A DNA stretch of 64,000 nt from Metaphire vulgaris (GCA_018105865.1 CM030837.1:10794725-10858724); one strand, 5' to 3'. Positions 22,263-32,530 are shown, counted from the stretch's first letter. Made by a program: numbers and translations. Notes: generated by a model not told the origin, from the sequence alone.

Positions 22263-22400
22263 GATTAAGTCATTAAGATTATTATCATTAAGTCATTAAG
22301 TCATTAAGTCATGTCTTTTTTAATGTCTTTTAAATGTCTTTTAAATCATGTCTGTTTAAGTCATTAAATCATTAGGTCAATATTAAGTCAGAGTTATATC
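22263..22400. repeat. GTCATTAA-type simple repeat
   Basis: Degenerate units of AAGTCATTAA and TGTCTTTTAAA follow the 5' edge of the family A copy. No other content is visible. Confidence 0.7.
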
Positions 22401-22946
22401 ATTCCCTTTTTAAAAGATTATAAATAATAACTTTGTTATTAGGACCTGTCATTCATCTTGGGGGGGGGGGGCAAAAGTTTTTGACATGATTATTGGGGAA
22501 GGGGGTAACTGAAAGTTGACAGTTGATGACAAGGGGAGGGGCAGTGTTATTTCTAGGATTTTGAATTTGGGGTGGGGTTGTCGGAAAAATCGGGGAAGGG
22601 GTCGGAATTTTTTAGTCTTTCCCGAAAAAGGCTGACAAAAAAGGTCATCCGACAATAAAAGTTGGAGGGAGGGTGTCCTCCATTGGGGGGGGGGGGTGTT
22701 CTGAGCTAATTAGTATCCATTTTGTATACATACCATTGTCACATTACCAACTTTTGGGGGTGTCGACCTCAAATTGGGGGATGTGGGGTGTGGGGGTGTT
22801 AGGAGGGTGTAAAAAATCCCTGGGAGGGGTCAAAAATTGTTGACATAATTAATGGACAGCCCCTTATTGAAAACACGATTGATGTCATCCAATGTACTGT
22901 CCACTTGCCATTTTCAAACACAAATGTCAAACAATAGCATCTTAAT
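22401..22946. other. G-rich non-coding stretch
   Basis: Contains G runs at about 22459-22470 and 22685-22696 and many GGGG clusters, with fragments TTTTTGACATGATT and AAATTGTTGACATAATT repeated at its ends. No gene or recognised element. Such G-rich sequence resembles the interiors of decayed hAT-type elements, but I cannot show ends. Confidence 0.4.
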
Positions 22947-23625
22947 TAGTGGCGCCTCCACAGGGGGGCCCGGGGGTCAGTGCCCCTATTGAGTGCCTGG
23001 CCCCCAGTGGCCACCCTGTTGGACCCTATACTTAATACTACATACCTAACAACAAACGGTAGGCCCATGATTAGAAGTTGCCACCCCAACGCCTCCCCCC
23101 CACTTGCCAAATCCTGGAGCCGCCACTGGGCCCACGGGGTCCGTGCTTCTATTGAGTGCCTGGTCCCCCAGTGGCCCCTGTTGGGACCCTATACTTAATA
23201 CTACATACCTAACAACAAAGGGTAGGCCCCATGATTAGAAGTTGCCACCCCAACGCCTCCCCCACTTGCCAAATCCTGGAGCCGCCACTGGGCCCACGGG
23301 GTCCGTGCTTCTATTGAGTGCCTGGTCCCCCAGCGGCCCCCTGTTGGGACCCTATACTTAATACTACATACCTAACAACAAACGGTAGGCCCCATGATTA
23401 GAAGTTGCCACCCCAACGGCCTCCCACTTGCCAAATCCTGGAGCCGCCACTGGGCTGAGGGTGGGTCCGTGCCCCCTATTGAGTGCCTGGTCCCCAGTGG
23501 CCCCCGTGTTGGAACCCTATACTTAATTAATACTACATACCTAACAACAAACGGTAGGCCCCCATGATTAGAAGTTGCCACCCCAACGGACCCCCTACTT
23601 GCCAAATCCTGGAGCCTCCACTGAT
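22947..23625. repeat. Tandem array, 163-bp period, four copies
   Basis: ATTGAGTGCCTGG starts at 22988, 23151, 23313 and 23478 (spacings 163, 162, 165). Each unit has CTATACTTAATACTACATACC, AACAACAAA, GGTAGGCCC, ATGATTAGAAGTTGCCACC and ends CTTGCCAAATCCTGGAGCC. The copies are about as similar to each other throughout, with scattered small indels. Coding frames through it are accidental. Confidence 0.9.
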
Positions 23626-23999
23626 CCGAATCTCCATTTTCATTACATACTAATAAAAAGTTCTTAGAACATTGGTAAAACATTTCCGCAGCTATTCCCC
23701 ATGGCTCAGCTGATGATGTTTTGGGTCTACCAATGTGGCTGCCGTTTGGGAATTTCCTAAATAGTTGGCTTCAGCCAAATGACGTAATGCCGTCTCCTCT
23801 AATAATAACTCCATGGAAACACACCATGACAGCATTGTACTAATTGGCGTAAATCTGGCTTCACTTTCTGATACCATAGACTTTGTCTTGTGATGTTAAA
23901 GTCTATGACCGAAAAGAACATGACGCCATTTCTGTTTCTGCCTACGACCAAAGATCGTATACAATATGCACAATATTACACACGATCTTTGCCTACGGC
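23626..23999. other. Unassigned stretch with a small hairpin
   Basis: No gene recognised. CATAGACTTT at 23875-23884 and AAAGTCTATG at 23898-23907 form a perfect 10-bp stem with a 13-base loop. CGATCTTTG and its complement CAAAGATCG also lie close together (about 23948-23992). Confidence 0.4.
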
Positions 24000-25109
24000 T
24001 AGGGTTGCAACTTGTAAATTTTCCGAAAAACTATAATGCCGGGAAAGTTTCCGGAATTTATTCCGAACACTTTTCAGCACACATATTGCAGGCTTATGAA
24101 AGTTGCAGTATTTTAGGTAACACTAATAATCAAAGCAACAAACTGCAGCTAAAAATACGAAGTTCTATAAATTTTTATAAAAAGTTTTGGCACATTTAAA
24201 TTTATAAATTTAAATTTGTTGGCAATTACCAATAAAGCACAATTATTAAATAAACCACCAAAATCCGTTACCAAGGTTCCTTAGCAACTAATCTATTCCT
24301 GATAAAAAATGAACGTTTTATAAGTTGGCCAAGGCATGCAAGTTCATGGATTTTGTGATGTGGTAATTACTTTAAAATTCATACTGTGGTAATTACCTTT
24401 GGCTGCTACTGTAAGTTCATGCGTGCTGTTAAATAGCGCTCATATCAGTAAAATTAGGTGACATTACCGTCATTACGACAATAACAGGAATATAGGGCCT
24501 ATAATATCATTATTTTGGCAGCTACTGACAATGCTAAGCCATATAGTCATTATCAGGATAAAATTGTTTACGTTGGTTACGTAATCATTTTAAGAGTTTG
24601 TATACATATGTAAATAGTATTGATTTATGTAAAGAGTATTTATGAAGATAGTTATTTCATTTCTTAATTACATATCAAGGTATTATTGTTATCACTTTTT
24701 TAACTCAACAAATTTAGCTTTGTTGTTAACAAATGCCTAACAAATGAATAGTAATAAACTTTGAACTATCATATTATCAATCACACATTTGTAATGGCGT
24801 CATGTAGTCTACTTTTCTGCAACTGCCGACTCAACCTGCATAAAGTAAGTAGGCAAGTAAAGCAACTATCAATCCACCATTCACGCCACACTCGTCTTTA
24901 GGTCCATCGACCAAGTAATAACCCTTTTAATGTTACTGAACTGCTCTGACATGGCCTTTTAGCCGTTTTAGGTGATATAATGGGCATTTCTTGCGACGTT
25001 TCATGATAAATTTTTACCACAAATTTCCGAAAATTTTCCGGAATAATACTGCTATATTTCCGAAAATTTTCAGAAAAAGTCCGCAGGAAATTCCCGAACT
25101 TAAACCCTA
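24000..25109. mobile_element. hAT-type non-autonomous element with TTCCGGAA-rich ends
   Basis: Left end TAGGGTTGCAACTTG, right end (inverted) TAGGGTTTAAGTTCGGG. Flanks CCTACGGC (23992-23999) and CCTACGAC (25110-25117) match in 7 of 8 bases, an aged 8-bp duplication. Subterminal parts have repeated TTTCCGGAA and TTTCCGAAAA. A smaller relative with the same ends is at 27925-28216. The AT-rich interior has no long frame. hAT-like is inferred from duplication length. Confidence 0.75.
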
Positions 25110-25369
25110 CCTACGACGATACTGTTGTAGAAATAACCACGATATCGCGACAGAACAATTTCCTACGATTACAGCCCTAGAACTAAAGCCAGAGCGAAGC
25201 TGCAATTTACATTAAGGCCGAAGCCGAAGCTGTCTGACATGCAGTCCTAAAAGTTAGTGAACAGTGACGTTTTATGTCGGAGCTGAAAAATATACACATG
25301 AATAATATAATATATGAGCAGAAGTTACTTTATCGCCATAACTTACACTTTGCCTTACTGGCATCAGAC
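25110..25369. other. Short unassigned sequence with GCCGAA units
   Basis: Contains AAGGCCGAAGCCGAAGC near 25215, similar to units near 27000-27050. Nothing else is recognised. Confidence 0.35.
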
Positions 25370-25379
25370 CAGTGATGTT

Positions 25380-25530
25380 AATCCTTGTCCTGGGCCTTGT
25401 CCTTAAGGACTCCTTAAGGACCAATTTGAAGTCCTTGTCCTTGTCCTCATCCTTGGGGACTCAGTCCTCGTCCTTATCCTCGTCCTTGCAGATAGGTCCT
25501 TGTCCTGGTCCTTGTAACTTAGTCCTTGAA
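25380..25530. repeat. Left subterminal CCTTGTCCTT array
   Basis: Degenerate units GTCCTTGTCCT, TCCTCGTCCTT and CCTTAAGGAC fill the left arm of the hAT element. They mirror the right arm at 26050-26240 in direct orientation and may be transposase binding sites. Confidence 0.75.
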
Positions 25531-25834
25531 AAATCCTTATAAGGACCAAATTACTTGCATACCATTTTCAATTGTTCTGATAATTATGTTCGAAGGTAAG
25601 AGTAGTATTTGAATTCATATTTACATACTTGCTTTGAGTTATTCTAAATGTGTAGTCATTGTTTCCTTTATAATACCAGTTGAGCAGCTGAACTTCCATT
25701 TCCTGTTTGAAAGCATATGAACCAGATGCATGCGTTTTTTAAATTTCTATTATTCTTTAGTTGTATCTTAAAATACTTGTGTCATTGTCTACAAGCTTAC
25801 AAAGGAATGGAACAAAGCATGATCAGCAATGGAG

Positions 25835-25956
25835 ATTGGCAGTTGAACGAGTTTTTTCGCAAAGTGGTGTCATAATATTAGGCCTCATCGTGTGTGCATG
25901 ACTGATCAACTGTTGGAAACACTTGTTTATTTGAAATACAACATTGCTGTTGACTA
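25835..25956 (+). pseudogene. hAT transposase dimerisation-domain remnant
   Basis: The plus strand reads AVERVFSQSGVII, then after a frame change RPHRVCMTDQLLETLVYLKY followed by a stop. This matches the C-terminal hAT dimerisation domain, in which an AxERxFS motif is followed by an RxR..M..ELLFLK-type segment. Only the last 40 or so residues survive. The stop before the right arm is at the expected place for the native C-terminus. Confidence 0.8.
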
Positions 25957-26049
25957 AATTATGTTTTGCAACATTCTTATTTTGCTTTTATGATTTTGTG
26001 ATTCGATTTGGAATTGTTTTTGCTGCTTTCTTTTCTGACTTTTTTGTCT

Positions 26050-26240
26050 CAAACAGAGATCGGTCCTTGTCCTTGTCCTTGATCCTTGTCCTTGGAGGTC
26101 AGTCCTTGTGGTCCTTGTGCTTGAGGGGTAAGTCCTGGTCCTTGTCCTCGTCCTTGGAGGGTCGGTCCTCGTCCTTATCCTCGTCCTTGGAGAGTCAGTC
26201 CTTGTCCTTATCCTCGTCCTTGGGGGGTCAGTCCTTGTTA
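26050..26240. repeat. Right subterminal CCTTGTCCTT array
   Basis: About five units of roughly 27-40 bp, each with CAGTCCTTGTCC, TTATCCTCGTCCTTGG and a short G run, make up the right arm of the hAT element. Confidence 0.8.
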
Positions 26241-26257
26241 ACATCACTGCATCAGAC

Positions 26258-27142
26258 TCGATTGATTTATTTTTTCTAGATCCAAATTGCATTTGTTTGC
26301 GACATTTCTACTGTCGAGTATTACCTCTCACGACGACTGCAACTGAAATGCAATGGTATCGTTCAACATGGCCTACGACGGCTATTAGTTAATCAAATGA
26401 GAGGTTCTATTTGGGGGGCGGGCGAAGCGAGCCCCTTGGTTTTATTGATTCAGACGCTGTTGTTCCCATAACAAAGCATTGAAGTCATACCTCCTTTGAT
26501 ACACAAAACCGTCATCATCAGTTCGCAAACCCGATTGTGGCCGTTGCGACCACCCATGCCGTTTTTGATCTTGTGCAGCCTCAAATGCCTATATACACTG
26601 TAAGATGCTAATCCGCAATCACGAGATATTTGCTTAAGATCGTTGAAACTAAACTATTCAAGGCATTGGAATCGGGAATCTAAATTGATGAATGAGGGTT
26701 ATATAGTCACTTGCTTTGAAACATCCGCTGTAAACCCACCCCTTATTGCCTCCAATAACATTTATAATCTATGCGAACTCGCAAAGCAAATGCTATAATG
26801 GCTCTATTGTCCCTTGTTTGTTAGGCTACTTAGTCTTCTAACCTTTGAAGGAGAATTCCAGAAAGTATACGTACAAATCATAATCAAGATTCATTACTTG
26901 ATAACAACGAATGACTTTTACAGTCATCAATTATATGACAGAAAGTTCGGCTTATGGCCGATACTTATACTTAGCCGAATATTACGAAAGCGATTAGACC
27001 GAAGCCGAAAACGGCAGATTCCTTAGATTCGGCGCCAAAGCCGAACTTCGGTCTGACTCTACCTAAAGCTGACTCCGTCCTACGGGTACCCGGTGGTTTA
27101 ATAGTCCTCACCTGTGGTCAGTGGAACACCGGGAGAATGGGG
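26258..27142. other. Unassigned 0.9-kb stretch
   Basis: No gene recognised. A GC-rich patch reads GGGGGGCGGGCGAAGCGAGC near 26415. Degenerate GCCGAA units occur at 26950-27050, like those near 25215. No element ends could be fixed. Confidence 0.4.
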
Positions 27143-27345
27143 CAGTGGCGTCATTTCGCATTTTTCTTGGGGGGAAGGGCGAGACAATTTTTGGCAAATT
27201 TTGAGCAATTTTGGCAAATTTTAGGGCCAATGTTGGAAAATTTGCAATTTTGTGATTTTTTTGGAAATTTTTGCACATTAATACATTAGAAATTAATATT
27301 TTAATTTCCTTGGGGGGGGGCACGGACCCCCAAATGACGCCTCTG
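27143..27345. mobile_element. Short hAT-type MITE
   Basis: Ends CAGTGGCGTCATTT and, inverted, CAGAGGCGTCATTTGG. Flanks GAATGGGG and AAATGGGG match in 7 of 8 bases. The interior is GGGGG-rich near each end and has repeated TTTTGGCAAATTTT. It is 203 bp long with no coding capacity. The CAGTGGCG terminus is shared with the element at 30600-31108. Confidence 0.75.
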
Positions 27346-27688
27346 AAATGGGGTAGTCTAGGTTCAGTGTCGAATATTGTATTCTGACGGCTTAAAAGTT
27401 AAAAGGCGCCAGTGCGCCTCTCGCCAAAGTTTGACGTCGGACGAATAGTGGCGAGCTAGAGGTTTTACTGTATAATGAGAATGATCTGCAAATATTTAAC
27501 TCGTTTATTTCACTATTTGCCAGGCAGGGCCTGACAAATTCTGTGAACGTTCTTCAATTCCTGATGTTAGACTTCCAAATCATATGGTTCTTCACTGTCT
27601 TGTTTAGAGACGTCCACGTTTGAGACAATGAAATTTTACAACAAACGAAATTTTACAGATGATGGAAGAGAAAAAAAACACAGATGGC
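27346..27688. other. Unassigned stretch
   Basis: No gene. GGCGCCAGTGCGCC near 27405 is a short near-palindrome. Otherwise I see nothing. Confidence 0.4.
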
Positions 27689-27846
27689 TACCATCAATGT
27701 GACTGGAGCAGTCTCAGCTGGACTTTTCATTAGAAATTTGAAGACACATTTATTTAATATTGGATATGAACCGTGTTAAGTGCTCTTGTTGTAGGCCTTA
27801 GCCTAGTCTACTGCGCTATATAAATTGTCAATAAATAAATAAATAA
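27689..27846 (+). mobile_element. L2-like 3'-end fragment with an AAAT tail
   Basis: ATGTGACTGGAGCAG and TTTTCATTAGAAATTTGAAG are followed by a C-terminal pol helix (NLKTHLFNIGYEP), the 3' untranslated part GTTGTAGGCCTTAGCC, and TATAAATTGTCAATAAATAA. The same stretch occurs at 43384-43555. The untranslated part also matches the retrotransposon at 55884-58089. It is a 5'-truncated stub. Confidence 0.8.
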
Positions 27847-27854
27847 CTAAATAC

Positions 27855-28395
27855 AGGTAAGACAGATGACATTTTTTGGGCCCTTGATGAGGAAAGATGG
27901 ACTCGAGAACTTGGCAGTAACAGGTAGGGTTGTAACTTTTCCGGAAAAGTAGAATGCCCGGAATTATCCCTGAAATTTCCGGAAAATGCAACCGGAAGCG
28001 CCGCGTGCATGTCCATAAAAACATTATATAGCGCTATACACCTGACAGTTAACAAATGCCCAACAAATGAATAGTAATAAATAGTAACAGTTATAATAAA
28101 AAAATAATAATAATAGTAATACTAATAATAATAATAAATAATAAACAGTAATAATAATAAATAATAATAATCAACTTTTCCGGAATTATTCCAGAAATAT
28201 TGAGCTCACATCCCTAATAACAGGCATTATGGAGGGTAAAAAAAAATCACGAGGAAAACAAAGATTGAAATATACAGACAAACTAAGAGATGGACTGGAG
28301 ACAGACAGCAACATCGAACTCCTGAGGAACACCAGAGATCATGAATAGTGGAAGTTCAAGGCAGCTGACGCAGCAATGCATGGCACCTGAGAAAA
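27855..28395 (+). pseudogene. RTE-like pol C-terminal fragment, split by a MITE
   Basis: Plus-strand translation reads RQMTFFGPLMRKDGLENLAV, then after the MITE IMEGKKKSRGKQRLKYTD, LRDGLETDSNIELLRN and AADAAMHGT with a stop. This is the basic C-terminal domain of the RTE/craniofacial-type pols that also occur at 45720-45900 and 48910-49140. Removing 27925-28216 and one duplication copy joins LAVTG to IMEG without a frame change. Confidence 0.8.
27925..28216. mobile_element. hAT-type MITE with TTCCGGAA ends
   Basis: Left end TAGGGTTGTAACTTTTCCGG, right end inverted TAGGGATGTGAGCTC. Flanks GTAACAGG and ATAACAGG match in 7 of 8. The ends are those of the larger element at 24000-25109. The interior contains an AATAAT microsatellite (28095-28170). 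It interrupts the RTE-like pol fragment and is younger than it. Confidence 0.8.
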
Positions 28396-29132
28396 ATGTA
28401 TAGAACCTCTTTTGAGTAGCGGGTATTGCGTGCTTCATATACTTTGTAGCTAAACTATTAATTCATGGAAGATCATAGTTAAACTAATTCATTTAATAAG
28501 TTGCCAACTGATTGGGTTTTAAACCAGCAAATAAATAACAAACAATTTAGTATAGAATTAAAGGTTCAATTTAGAACATAGTAGGCATTGTAATATATTT
28601 ACCAGTGCTCAAATGGATGCATGCGTAAATAATCATGTTGTCTGGTGTAAACACATTTGCTTAAGTTGATCATCTTGCTAATTTTGCATATACAAACACA
28701 GTGGATTGTGGATCTGTTTTGCAAACTGAAACATTTCTAAAGTAAATATTGCTTTAATTTAACTTGTCAAAATACAAATGCTAATTTAATTTTAAACAAT
28801 GTCATTAGCTTCGGTCATTCTGTTTTGAAAGGATTTTTTCCCATTCGATATTGCCCTGCCAACAACAGACATGTCAAACAATAAATAAGACAACTATTAT
28901 AGCACGGCACATTTGAAAAAGAAACACTTTTCTCACTGCTACTTTGCAAAATGAATTATGGCCCAGACAATCTAAGCAATATTGCCTTCCAAATATTGTT
29001 ACTGATCCAAATATTGTTACTGATTGTTATGGAAAATCCAGTTTAAATATTGCACTGCTAAACTTTTCAAAACGGGGTTTGCTGAAGCAGTGACGCAGAC
29101 TAGAACTTTTAAAATTTTGCATCAAGGAGTCC
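28396..29132. other. Unassigned AT-rich stretch
   Basis: No gene or repeat recognised in 28396-29085. At 29088-29125 CAGTGACGCAGACTAGAAC and AAAATTTTG resemble element E sequence near 16530. Confidence 0.4.
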
Positions 29133-29136
29133 TTAA

Positions 29137-29506
29137 CCTCCCTAGGGGTAACGGCGTACGGTAGCCGTTCAAGAATTTTGATACCAAAATTGGTATGAGC
29201 GTACGTTATGCGTTCAGTGTCTAGTAGGCATTCGGAGCAAGTGACCACCCATTTAATTGCTTTCGTGACATGCCAACCAAATAGAAGCTATGGTTTGTGG
29301 CTTTGTTTTCTAGCAAGCAAGGTATTTGAGTGGACACTCTGAGCCAATTATGCCAATTATTGACACATTCCAGTGTCCAATGATTGCTTCCTGCCCTTCG
29401 GCAAACAATGAATGGTCTGACAGGTGGGTATGTCCTTTAGAAACAATGTAATGTAGCTAAACGCTTTCCGAATGGAAAAGTGCCAGATAATGTAATGGCA
29501 AGGAGG
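29137..29506. mobile_element. TTAA-flanked element (piggyBac-like), 370 bp
   Basis: Bounded by TTAA at 29133-29136 and 29507-29510. Ends are CCTCCCTAGGGGTAACGG and, inverted, CCTCCTTGCCATTAC. The host sequence outside reads AAGGAGTCC and GGACAAGGATC, which joined over one TTAA is the same as the hAT subterminal sequence AGTCCTTAAGGACAAGG at 25410 inverted. This proves the insertion site. TTAA duplication with CCT-type ends fits piggyBac; no transposase is present. Confidence 0.8.
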
Positions 29507-29510
29507 TTAA

Positions 29511-29543
29511 GGACAAGGATCAGGACAAGGATTAACATCACTG
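29511..29543. mobile_element. hAT right-end fragment
   Basis: GGACAAGGATCAGGACAAGG and ATTAACATCACTG form the same terminus, inverted, as the left end of the element at 25370. A matching left end with target duplication could not be found, so this is a fragment. Confidence 0.65.
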
Positions 29544-29639
29544 CATGAAGGAAGAAGAAGATGGTACGATTAAAATGTAGTACAATTAAGTTAAGAGTGT
29601 AAAATAAAGTAAAAATGTAGTTACCAAACTGCATTTCCT

Positions 29640-30289
29640 TAAACAAAGTGACAGTGAAAGTTTCGGTAGGTACAGTACTCCTTCCTAAGAACACAATGAG
29701 CATTGCAACCAAAGTTATAAACAGGCAGCTGCATGATGAAATGGTTGGACGTGTTTCAACAAATGGATAGCTGTCAGATGAATTTGAGATTGCAAATGGT
29801 CTCAAGCAAAGCTGCGTTCTTGTGCCCTTGTTAATGTTATTTGTACTCTTCGACGCATCTGTAATCCACGAAGCAACTCAAAGCTCCACTGCAGGCATCT
29901 AGAGTGTACGTTCATTTTTGTACTAAGGGAAAGTTATCCAACCTACCCTAAGCAGACGAGAGCAAAATCGAAAACTCTAGAAGAGCTAATTCAGAAACTG
30001 CTCTATGCAGATGACTGCATTTTATTTGCAATTAGCAAAGGTGACCTCTAGAAACTATCTAGCAAGTTTGCCTCTGCAGTAAAAAAAACTATGGTCTCTA
30101 GATCAACTTATCCAAAACAGAGCTTATCTATGAATCGCCGCCTTTATGATGACAACTAAAAAATTAAACAAGTGAGAAAATTAACTTATCTTGGTTCTGT
30201 ACTAGGTGACAATGCACTAAAGGATGATGAGACCGAAACCAGATTACCGAACGCTGCTTCAAGCTTTGACAGCCTATGACTACTGGTAC
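29640..30289 (+). pseudogene. RTE-like reverse transcriptase relic, part 1
   Basis: In shifting plus-strand frames: INRQLHDEMVGRVSTNG, FEIANGLKQSCVLVPLL (the NGVKQGCVLAP motif), LEELIQKLLYADDCILFA (active site YADD) and RKLTYLGSVLGDN. It continues at 32411 after a 2.1-kb fold-back element. It is heavily degraded, with stops and frameshifts, and has no clear 5' boundary. Confidence 0.75.
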
Positions 30290-30599
30290 GTCTGTGGCAT
30301 AGACCCCTGAAGCAGAGACTAGCGGCATGCGTCCTCGGGTCCGCAAACTTGGGTCCATTGAACTTTTGACACCACAGCATCTATTACATGCCATAACTTA
30401 AGTTTGGGTAGAGATACAGCTTTAAAATTTTGCAGTCTAACTCAGAATTGAATTTCCTACAAATATCAAGCAACCGGAAGTTGATGTATTTAATTAGCAA
30501 TTAAACAAATTAATGTGTGTCAATTGCGTTGTTAATACAATAGCATCTATTACATGCTGCAATTGGAGTTTGCACAATGATACAGCTATGACAGCCATG

Positions 30600-31108
30600 C
30601 AGTGGCGTAGCTAGGATTTTTAGTCCCTAATGCAAAAATTATTAATGGGCCCCTTCAATTTAAAAAGTCACAACATGATGAACAGTGCACTAAGGCTTAA
30701 AGCGCAGCGAAGAACATGACCCATAATCATGGAGGATTTTCAACTTTAAAACAATGTTTCATACAGTTTCAAATTTAAATAATATGAACAGTACTGTAAT
30801 AATAGTTAATAACAATAATCATAGTAATTGTGACATGTTATTTAATTCAATAACAAAATAATAGAACAATAGCAATTATCTTACTTCTTATTTAACAAGG
30901 CAATTTGCACTGTTGCACAATGCCCTATGCACACAGCACAACGATTTATTTAGAATTGTTTTTTCCTTGCTTTCATTTTTAATGTGTTTTTAATTATTTA
31001 CTTTTCTTATTATTTACTTTCTTTTTTACATTGGTGGTCAAAAAGGGCCCCAGTTCTTCTGGGCCCTAATGTCTTGCTTATTCTTGCTATATGGAAGCTA
31101 CACCTCTG
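30600..31108. mobile_element. hAT-type MITE with CAGTGGCGTAGCTAGG end
   Basis: Left end CAGTGGCGTAGCTAGGA, right end inverted CAGAGGTGTAGCTTCC. Flanks CAGCCATG and TAGCCATG match in 7 of 8. The right arm of the host fold-back element lacks it: there GGTTTCATGGCTGTCATAG is continuous. The interior has GGGCCCC-type clusters near both ends. The CAGTGGCGTAGC terminus is common among animal hAT MITEs. Confidence 0.85.
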
Positions 31109-31113
31109 TAGCC

Positions 31114-31670
31114 ATGAAACCTGGTAGTCGCACTCAGACATGAACTCTCTACGCATTTCACGTAACCAGAAGTTGATGACGTCATGACTTATGTCATTAA
31201 CTAATTAACAAATTAACGTGTATCCATTGAGTTGCTAATGCAATGGCATCTATTACACGTTACAACTGGAGTTTGCAGGTATGAAACCTGGTAGTCACAC
31301 TCAGAAATGAACTCTCTACCCATTTCACGTAACCGGAAGTTGATGACGTCATGACTTATGTCATTAACAAATTAACAAACTAACATGTACTCCTTGAGTT
31401 ACGAATGCAATAGCATCTATTACACGTTAAGACTGCAGTTTGCAGCTCTGAAACTTGGTAAACACACAGAAATGAACCATCAACCCATCCCAGGTTACTG
31501 GAACTTGATGACGTCATGACTTATGTCATTAACAAATTAACGTGTATCCATTGAGTTGCTAATGCAATAGCATATATTACACGTTGGAACTAGAGTTTGC
31601 AGCTATGAAACTTGGTAAACACACTCATAAATGAACTCTCTATGCATTTCAAGTAACTTGAAAGAACGGG
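31114..31670. repeat. Tandem 167-bp units in the left arm of the fold-back element
   Basis: TGAAAC(C/T)TGGTA begins at about 31114, 31281, 31448 and 31605 (spacings 167, 167, 157). Units share AACTCTCTAC, TGATGACGTCATGACTTATG, TTAACAAATTAAC and TATTACACGTT. The right arm (31690-32300) carries similar units in the opposite orientation, some with large deletions. Confidence 0.85.
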
Positions 31671-32410
31671 AATGGTAGAGAGTTCATTTCTGAGTGTGAC
31701 TACCAGGTTTCATACCTGCAATACCATCTATTATATATATATGTATCATACCATCTATTATATAATGCAAATGGAGTTTGCAGAATGATACATCTAATAA
31801 TAGATGCTTTGGTGTTAAAAAAGTCAATGGGCACACGTTTATTTGTTAATGAAATAAGTCATGACGTTATCAACTTCCGGTTACTTGAAATGCATAGAGA
31901 TTTCATTTCTGAGTGTGTTTACCAAGTTTCATAGCTGCAAACTCCAGTTGCAACGTGTAATAGATGCCATTGCATTAGCAACTCAATGGATACACGTTAA
32001 TTTGTTAATTAGTTAATGACATAAGACATGATGTCATCAACTTCTGGTTACGTGAAATGCGTAGAGAGTTCACGTCTGAGTGTAACTACCAGGTTTCATG
32101 GCTGTCATAGCTGTATCATTGTGCAAACTCCAGTTGCAGCATGTAATAGATGCTATTGTATTAGCAACGCAATTGACACACATTAATTTGTTAAATTGCT
32201 AATTAAATAAGTATTGACGTCATCAACTTCCGGTTGCTTGATATTTGTAAGAAATTCAATTCTGAGTTAGACTGCCAAATTTTAAAGTGGTATCTTTACC
32301 TAAACTTAAGTTATGGCATGTAATAGATGCTGCGGTGTCAAAAATTCAATGGACCCAAGTTTGCGGACCCAAGGACACGCGCTGCTAGTCCTCTGCTTAA
32401 GGGGTCTATG

Positions 32411-32530
32411 GTCTGTGGAATGTTCATGGTGTCAAACTATATACAAAGTGAAGATTTTGCGTACGGATGCATACAGGGAGGGGGAGGGTCTCGACTTAAA
32501 GCGTACATATGCACAAATTTATAAATAGCC
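32411..32530 (+). pseudogene. RTE-like reverse transcriptase relic, part 2
   Basis: After the fold-back element the plus strand continues NVHGVKLYTKLKILRTD in the frame of part 1. This is the SxxTKLKVYRA-type segment after the thumb in these pols. The joint with part 1 across one GTCTGTGG copy (VRLWNVHGV) is in the expected order, which shows that the relic was one gene before the insertion. Confidence 0.7.

Larger units (their letters stand above)
25370..26249 (+). mobile_element. hAT element, deleted, keeping a transposase C-terminus
   Basis: Ends are CAGTGATGTTAATCC and, inverted, CAGTGATGTTAACAAGG. They are flanked by a perfect 8-bp duplication CATCAGAC (25362-25369, 26250-26257). Both subterminal regions are arrays of CCTTGTCCT and CCTCGTCCTT. 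The centre (25835-25955) encodes the end of a hAT transposase. This combination makes it a deletion derivative of an autonomous element and supports hAT membership independently of the ends. A right-end relative is at 29511-29543. Confidence 0.9.
30298..32410. mobile_element. Fold-back DNA transposon with internal 167-bp repeats
   Basis: Perfect 8-bp duplication GTCTGTGG (30290-30297, 32411-32418) bounds ends CATAGACCCCTGAAGCAG and, inverted, CATAGACCCCTTAAGCAG. The two arms are complementary over several hundred bases (for example TCCATTGAA, ACCACAGCATCTATTACATG and AACTTAAGTTTGGGTA). Each arm has tandem copies of a unit with GAAACCTGGTA, AACTCTCTAC, TCACGTAACCGGAAGTTGAT and AGCATCTATTACA. 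A hAT MITE sits in the left arm. Eight-base duplication fits hAT or P-like elements; no transposase remains. Confidence 0.9.

Noticed and set aside
22980..23683. Several frames across the 163-bp array.
   Set aside because: They exist because the tandem unit lacks stops in some frames; no protein family resemblance.
25954..26292. A 112-codon minus-strand frame of RTRTDPPRT repeats.
   Set aside because: It is a read-through of the CCTTGTCCTT satellite in a hAT arm, with no start context or conservation.
29088..29543. A single hAT element from CAGTGACG to CATCACTG.
   Set aside because: The flanks TGCTGAAG and CATGAAGG do not match as an 8-bp duplication, and the left part resembles element E sequence.
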